From a virus: a DNA stretch of 36,315 bases. Positions 32,924-36,315 of this stretch are shown piece after piece. The position numbers and the translations under genes are program-made. The notes beneath the pieces are model-generated. The model was not told the origin of the DNA. It saw only the letters and a program-made list of their open reading frames with translations, and did not search any database. Every line of letters starts with the position of its first letter. Position 1 is the stretch's first letter. The DNA is taken from the IMG/VR virus record IMGVR_UViG_3300042295_001187, positions 1 to 36,315 of that record, one strand, 5' to 3'.

Positions 32924-34944
32924 GGGTTAACCTCTATGTGCCGAAACATCTTATTTGAGCCACTGATAGAACACAGTTTAATGAAGTACTTGTTTACTCT
33001 CTCGTTCATATCATATTTATGCCAATCGATCATGTGGTGAAGATCTGTGTATGTTACATCCATTGGAGTATTGTTGTATGTACCTTTGACTAAACTTTCT
33101 GACGTCCAATCATATTCACTTACAAATGACATAGGATTTTCAGGATTATAATCGATCCATTTAACAGTGTTGATGCTCCAATTGATTAGATCGTCTAGTT
33201 TCTCATCATCACCAAATTCGTCGATGATCCACCTTTTTACTGCTTGATAAAAGTTATAACGGTTGATGTTGATCATGATGTTAATTAGTGCTGACATCTT
33301 TGCATACAATTTCCACGGTAAACCATCAAGTCTATAGTATTCGAAGTTAATCGCACTTTTTTCCTGTACTTTTTGCTGGGCCTGTAGTATAATGCTTTTA
33401 AGCACAGAAAATTGGATAGAGTCTAAGTATTCAGTGTTAATGAATGTTTTGTAGAATTTTTTATAGAATGTAGAGTGTGGTATACCGATAGAGTCTAGGT
33501 ACTGAGTAATTCTACGAAGGTATCCTTCAGTCTCCATAGTAAAAATAATACCATCAGACACAAGCATCTCTACGTACTCTTCTCGAGAGTAGGACATAGT
33601 AGCTACTACGATCTTTGATGGCTGTACATACTCAGGTGCTTCAATTAGACCTCTTTGTTTGATCAAAGATCCGTCCATCAGAATGTCTTCTCGAATTACC
33701 GCATCCTTTGTAGATTCGGTTAAAGATTCAATCATTTCGAGTTTAAACTTTTTGATATAATCTGAATGTGAAGCAGGTGATGTGGGAAGAAGATGCCATG
33801 TATACTTTTCCCAGAATACATTTAGTTTTGCCATTTCACCTGCTGCGAAATAGTAGTTTTCAAGTGTCGTGCCGGGAAGACCTCGAATCAACTCTGCTCT
33901 GATTTTGATACCAAACTCTTCGCGGAGTTCGTTATAAGCTTTGAACTGCTTTTCCCAAGGTTCATCTATTCTGTCGATGTTCTTTAAGACTTGAGGATCC
34001 ATATCTTGCATTGATATCTTAAAGCCGGATGCAAGCCCATGCTGAGCCATCAGCCTATCAATCTTGTACACATTTGACTTCTTAGACTTGCTTAATCCAG
34101 CAAACACTATTTCCTTTGGCAGGTCGTATTTCTTTTTAAGCTCACACACATATTCCATAATTTCGACATCACGATCTAGTTGACCAAGATTTGCCTCAAC
34201 CATGTGAAGATCTTCTAATGCATTATTTTCTGCGAGCCATGTTAAATCTTCAATGATATCTTCAGTCGGTCTGAATGCAACCTTTGAGTTAATACCACCA
34301 CTCCACTCGCAGAAGGTGCACCCGTATGGGCACCCGCGGTGAGTTTCGTAGATAGTCTGAAGTGTTACACCTGGAATACGATTATCGATCACATCTTTGA
34401 TGTAGTCTTTATTACGTTCAAAGATTTTCTTTGGCCAAGTAAATGAACGCTTATGAAATGTAATAGGTGATGTAATATAACCATCATCTTTTGCCATTAC
34501 TATAAAGGGGACTTTCATCCAATCTTTATCAGTCTCTATTTGATAGAGTAATTCATTGATGAAAGGTTCACCATAGCCATCGGTTTGACAAGTAAAATCT
34601 ACATACGGGTATTTCTTAAAATAATCTGGGTCTTCCTTATATTCGCAGTAAGGCCCACCAAATGTAATGTAAATGTCTGGTCTATTTTCTTTAATCCGCC
34701 GAGCGACTTCTCGAGATAATCCTACGTTCCATACGTAGACGGAAAATCCTACAAGTGCAGGATCTTTTGACAAGATATCGTCGACAAGTTCTTGAACGTC
34801 GTTAGCCCTTGAAGAAGAAATTGGGTAGTGCCAATTCCACTTAGCACTACCCTTATAATTATCTTCTACATATGACTTAAACGACATCCACGCGTAATCA
34901 TACACATTATCGCGTATAGTGTAATTTACATAAACAAAATTCAT
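32917..34944 (-). CDS. B12-binding-domain-type radical SAM enzyme
   Basis: A 675-residue homologue of 6532-8259. Residues about 1-135 are a cobalamin-binding-type domain with ALVGFSVYVWNVGLS and ITFGGPYCEYKE, lacking DxHxxG. The core has C205, C209 and C212 (CPYGCTFC), then CEWSGGINSK. ELIRGLPGTTLENYYF is the second shared signature. A helical C-terminal part of about 200 residues is longer than in its homologue. Known relatives include peptide C-methyltransferases acting at unactivated carbons, but subfamily function cannot be read from sequence alone. AAGGAA precedes the ATG, and it starts 8 bp after the fibre gene at the right edge. Confidence 0.87.
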   Translation of the reverse strand: MNFVYVNYTIRDNVYDYAWMSFKSYVEDNYKGSAKWNWHYPISSSRANDVQELVDDILSKDPALVGFSVYVWNVGLSREVARRIKENRPDIYITFGGPYCEYKEDPDYFKKYPYVDFTCQTDGYGEPFINELLYQIETDKDWMKVPFIVMAKDDGYITSPITFHKRSFTWPKKIFERNKDYIKDVIDNRIPGVTLQTIYETHRGCPYGCTFCEWSGGINSKVAFRPTEDIIEDLTWLAENNALEDLHMVEANLGQLDRDVEIMEYVCELKKKYDLPKEIVFAGLSKSKKSNVYKIDRLMAQHGLASGFKISMQDMDPQVLKNIDRIDEPWEKQFKAYNELREEFGIKIRAELIRGLPGTTLENYYFAAGEMAKLNVFWEKYTWHLLPTSPASHSDYIKKFKLEMIESLTESTKDAVIREDILMDGSLIKQRGLIEAPEYVQPSKIVVATMSYSREEYVEMLVSDGIIFTMETEGYLRRITQYLDSIGIPHSTFYKKFYKTFINTEYLDSIQFSVLKSIILQAQQKVQEKSAINFEYYRLDGLPWKLYAKMSALINIMININRYNFYQAVKRWIIDEFGDDEKLDDLINWSINTVKWIDYNPENPMSFVSEYDWTSESLVKGTYNNTPMDVTYTDLHHMIDWHKYDMNERVNKYFIKLCSISGSNKMFRHIEVNPC

Positions 34945-34952
34945 ATTGTTCC

Positions 34953-36315
34953 TTAGAGGATAACAGCCTCTACCATTAATGCTCCATCTTCAAGAGCAAT
35001 TGCGAATGACCATGCATTTCTTGTGTTATCTACCCACGCATAACCTGGAGTTGTAGAAGGTGCAAGTCTATCACCTTTCTTACATCCGCCAATTACCTTA
35101 ACCGGAACTCGACCTTTGAGCGCAATCGCAGTTCCACCTTCGAGATTGTTATTCATAAGATACGCCGGCTTTTCTGAAACTACACCAAGAACTGAATGAG
35201 CATTATCAACATTAGCAGCTGTTACTTCTGCAGTGCCACCGACTGCAATAACTGTACCAACTTCATAGGCTTGATCTGCAAGATAATTTTCTGCAAGGTC
35301 AGCGTACTGGGCAGTCGTTGCAATACCATCAAAGGTAGTAGCAAATACAGTTGCGAATTTTAATGTAGAAGAGCCTAGGTTGTAAGAGTTTGTTGTATCT
35401 GGAAGAGCGCTACCACTATAGCGTAATGTTGGGAACGTCTTTGTACCGGATAGAGTTTGGTTACCGGTTGTACGTATAACGGTCGAATCGACTGCAAAGC
35501 TTCTATCTGCAGTTAGGTCGCCGCCGCCGCTTAAACCATCTCCTGCTGCGATATTTCTTGAAGTTCTTACGAGAGTGGTTGCTATTCTTGCATCAGCAAT
35601 AGTTCCTGAAGAGATATTTGTACCATTGATATTAGTAATAGCAGAACCAATACCCGCAAATGATACAGCTGTAATCGTGTTTGCCGCAAAGTTACCCGAT
35701 GCATCTCGAGCTACAACCTTTCCTGCCGTTGCAAGGTTAGTTGCATCTACGTCCCATGTTACTGCAGCAGAGCCATTGAAGTTTGATCCGTTGAGATAGT
35801 TACCGGCTGTATGCGCTTGGTTTGTATTTGCCGTAATTGTAATATTCGCTGAACCGTTGAACGATACACCATTAATTGTTCTTGATGTCTGAAGCGTCGT
35901 TGCAGTTGATGCGTTACCAGCAAGAGCAGCGGTAATGGTGTTTGCCGCAAAGTTTTGCGCCGCATCTCGAGCAACTATCTTATCTGCCGTAGACGTTGTG
36001 GTTGCATCAACCGCCCATGTAGTAGCTGCTCCACCGTTGAAGTTTGATCCGGTGAGATACGTACCACGAGTGAGCGTATTCGGTGTATTTGCCGTAATTG
36101 TAATTGCAGCAGAACCATTAAAGTTAACACCATTAATTGCTCGAGCTGTGGCAAGAGTAGTGGCTGTCGACGCATTACCTACAAGATCTGCTGTAATCGT
36201 ATTTGCAGCAAAGTTCTGTGATGCATCGCGAGCAACAACTTTTCCAGCAGTAGAGGTTGTCGTAGCATCAACCGCCCATGTAGTCGCAGCTGAACCGTCA
36301 AAGTTCGAACCGGTA
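34953..36315 (-). CDS. Tail fibre-like protein, N-terminus beyond window
   Basis: The frame is open from the right edge to the TAA at 34953, giving the last about 453 residues; an internal ATG at 35156 is not the true start. The shaft repeats RDASGNFAANTITAAL, GNASTATTLQTSRTI and FNGSANITITANT, matching the shaft of the 13729-17526 fibre. A transition near GDGLSGGGDLTADRSFAVDS follows. The last about 120 residues form the same C-terminal domain as that fibre (YADLAENYLADQAY, EKPAYLMNNNLEGG, VEAVIL). The two are paralogues, possibly alternative or sequential fibre components. The B12-type radical SAM gene follows after 8 bp. Confidence 0.82.
   Translation of the reverse strand, partial: TGSNFDGSAATTWAVDATTTSTAGKVVARDASQNFAANTITADLVGNASTATTLATARAINGVNFNGSAAITITANTPNTLTRGTYLTGSNFNGGAATTWAVDATTTSTADKIVARDAAQNFAANTITAALAGNASTATTLQTSRTINGVSFNGSANITITANTNQAHTAGNYLNGSNFNGSAAVTWDVDATNLATAGKVVARDASGNFAANTITAVSFAGIGSAITNINGTNISSGTIADARIATTLVRTSRNIAAGDGLSGGGDLTADRSFAVDSTVIRTTGNQTLSGTKTFPTLRYSGSALPDTTNSYNLGSSTLKFATVFATTFDGIATTAQYADLAENYLADQAYEVGTVIAVGGTAEVTAANVDNAHSVLGVVSEKPAYLMNNNLEGGTAIALKGRVPVKVIGGCKKGDRLAPSTTPGYAWVDNTRNAWSFAIALEDGALMVEAVIL

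Noticed and set aside
34953-35156. A separate 67-residue gene at the left end of the right-edge fibre
   Set aside because: The frame is open upstream to the edge and continues the fibre repeats; the ATG corresponds to an internal Met in the shared C-terminal domain.
1-36315. tRNA genes or a rho-independent terminator with a long U tract
   Set aside because: I found no cloverleaf-like sequence and no clear GC-rich hairpin followed by a T run in the few gaps, all of which are shorter than about 75 bp.

Overview
The window is a late, virion-structural region of a large tailed bacteriophage, most likely a T4-like marine myovirus. That call rests on four things. Every supported gene lies on the minus strand in tightly overlapping operons. 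There are several long, low-complexity beta-repeat fibre proteins and the small neck/fibre-associated proteins typical of marine T4-like phages. Three gene blocks start 22-29 nt downstream of an exact TATAAATA box, the T4-type late promoter. I see no rRNA, tRNA, integrase, CRISPR array or bacterial housekeeping gene. The host cannot be named from the sequence.

Layout in transcription order (right to left): a fibre protein cut by the right edge (34953-36315); modification block 1 (34944-24869) with a B12-type radical SAM enzyme, two proteins of unknown function, a 63-residue HxH protein with a Cys tail, two radical SAM/SPASM enzymes, a divergent radical SAM-like protein, a 126-residue HxH protein, another SPASM enzyme and a DUF3050/heme-oxygenase-like oxidase. 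Then comes structural block 1 (24827-17577, late promoter at 24853) with 110-, 81-, 1040-, 512-, 160-, 66-, 366- and 54-residue proteins. The large 1265-residue fibre follows (17526-13729, late promoter at 17556). Modification block 2 (13732-2852) holds a cupin-type oxygenase, a SPASM enzyme, a Cys-tailed structural protein, two unknown proteins, three 2OG-Fe(II)-type oxygenases, a second B12-type radical SAM enzyme, three more SPASM-type enzymes and two small unknown proteins. Last is a Thr/Ser-repeat structural protein (2821-2354, late promoter at 2844), followed by a glycosyltransferase-like gene, an unknown gene and a PP-loop ATPase cut by the left edge.

The striking feature is density: ten radical SAM or radical-SAM-like proteins (two B12-type, seven SPASM-type, one divergent), four 2OG/cupin-type oxygenases, one probable diiron oxidase, one PP-loop amidoligase-like ATPase and one GT-B-like transferase, interleaved with fibre genes in about 36 kb. 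Several enzymes directly abut small structural proteins with unusual tails (Cys-rich, HxH, or Thr-Thr-Ser repeats). My leading hypothesis is a phage-encoded post-translational modification system that decorates virion proteins late in infection, similar in enzyme content to complex RiPP pathways such as proteusins. No substrate is proven; this is inference from gene content, order and motifs.
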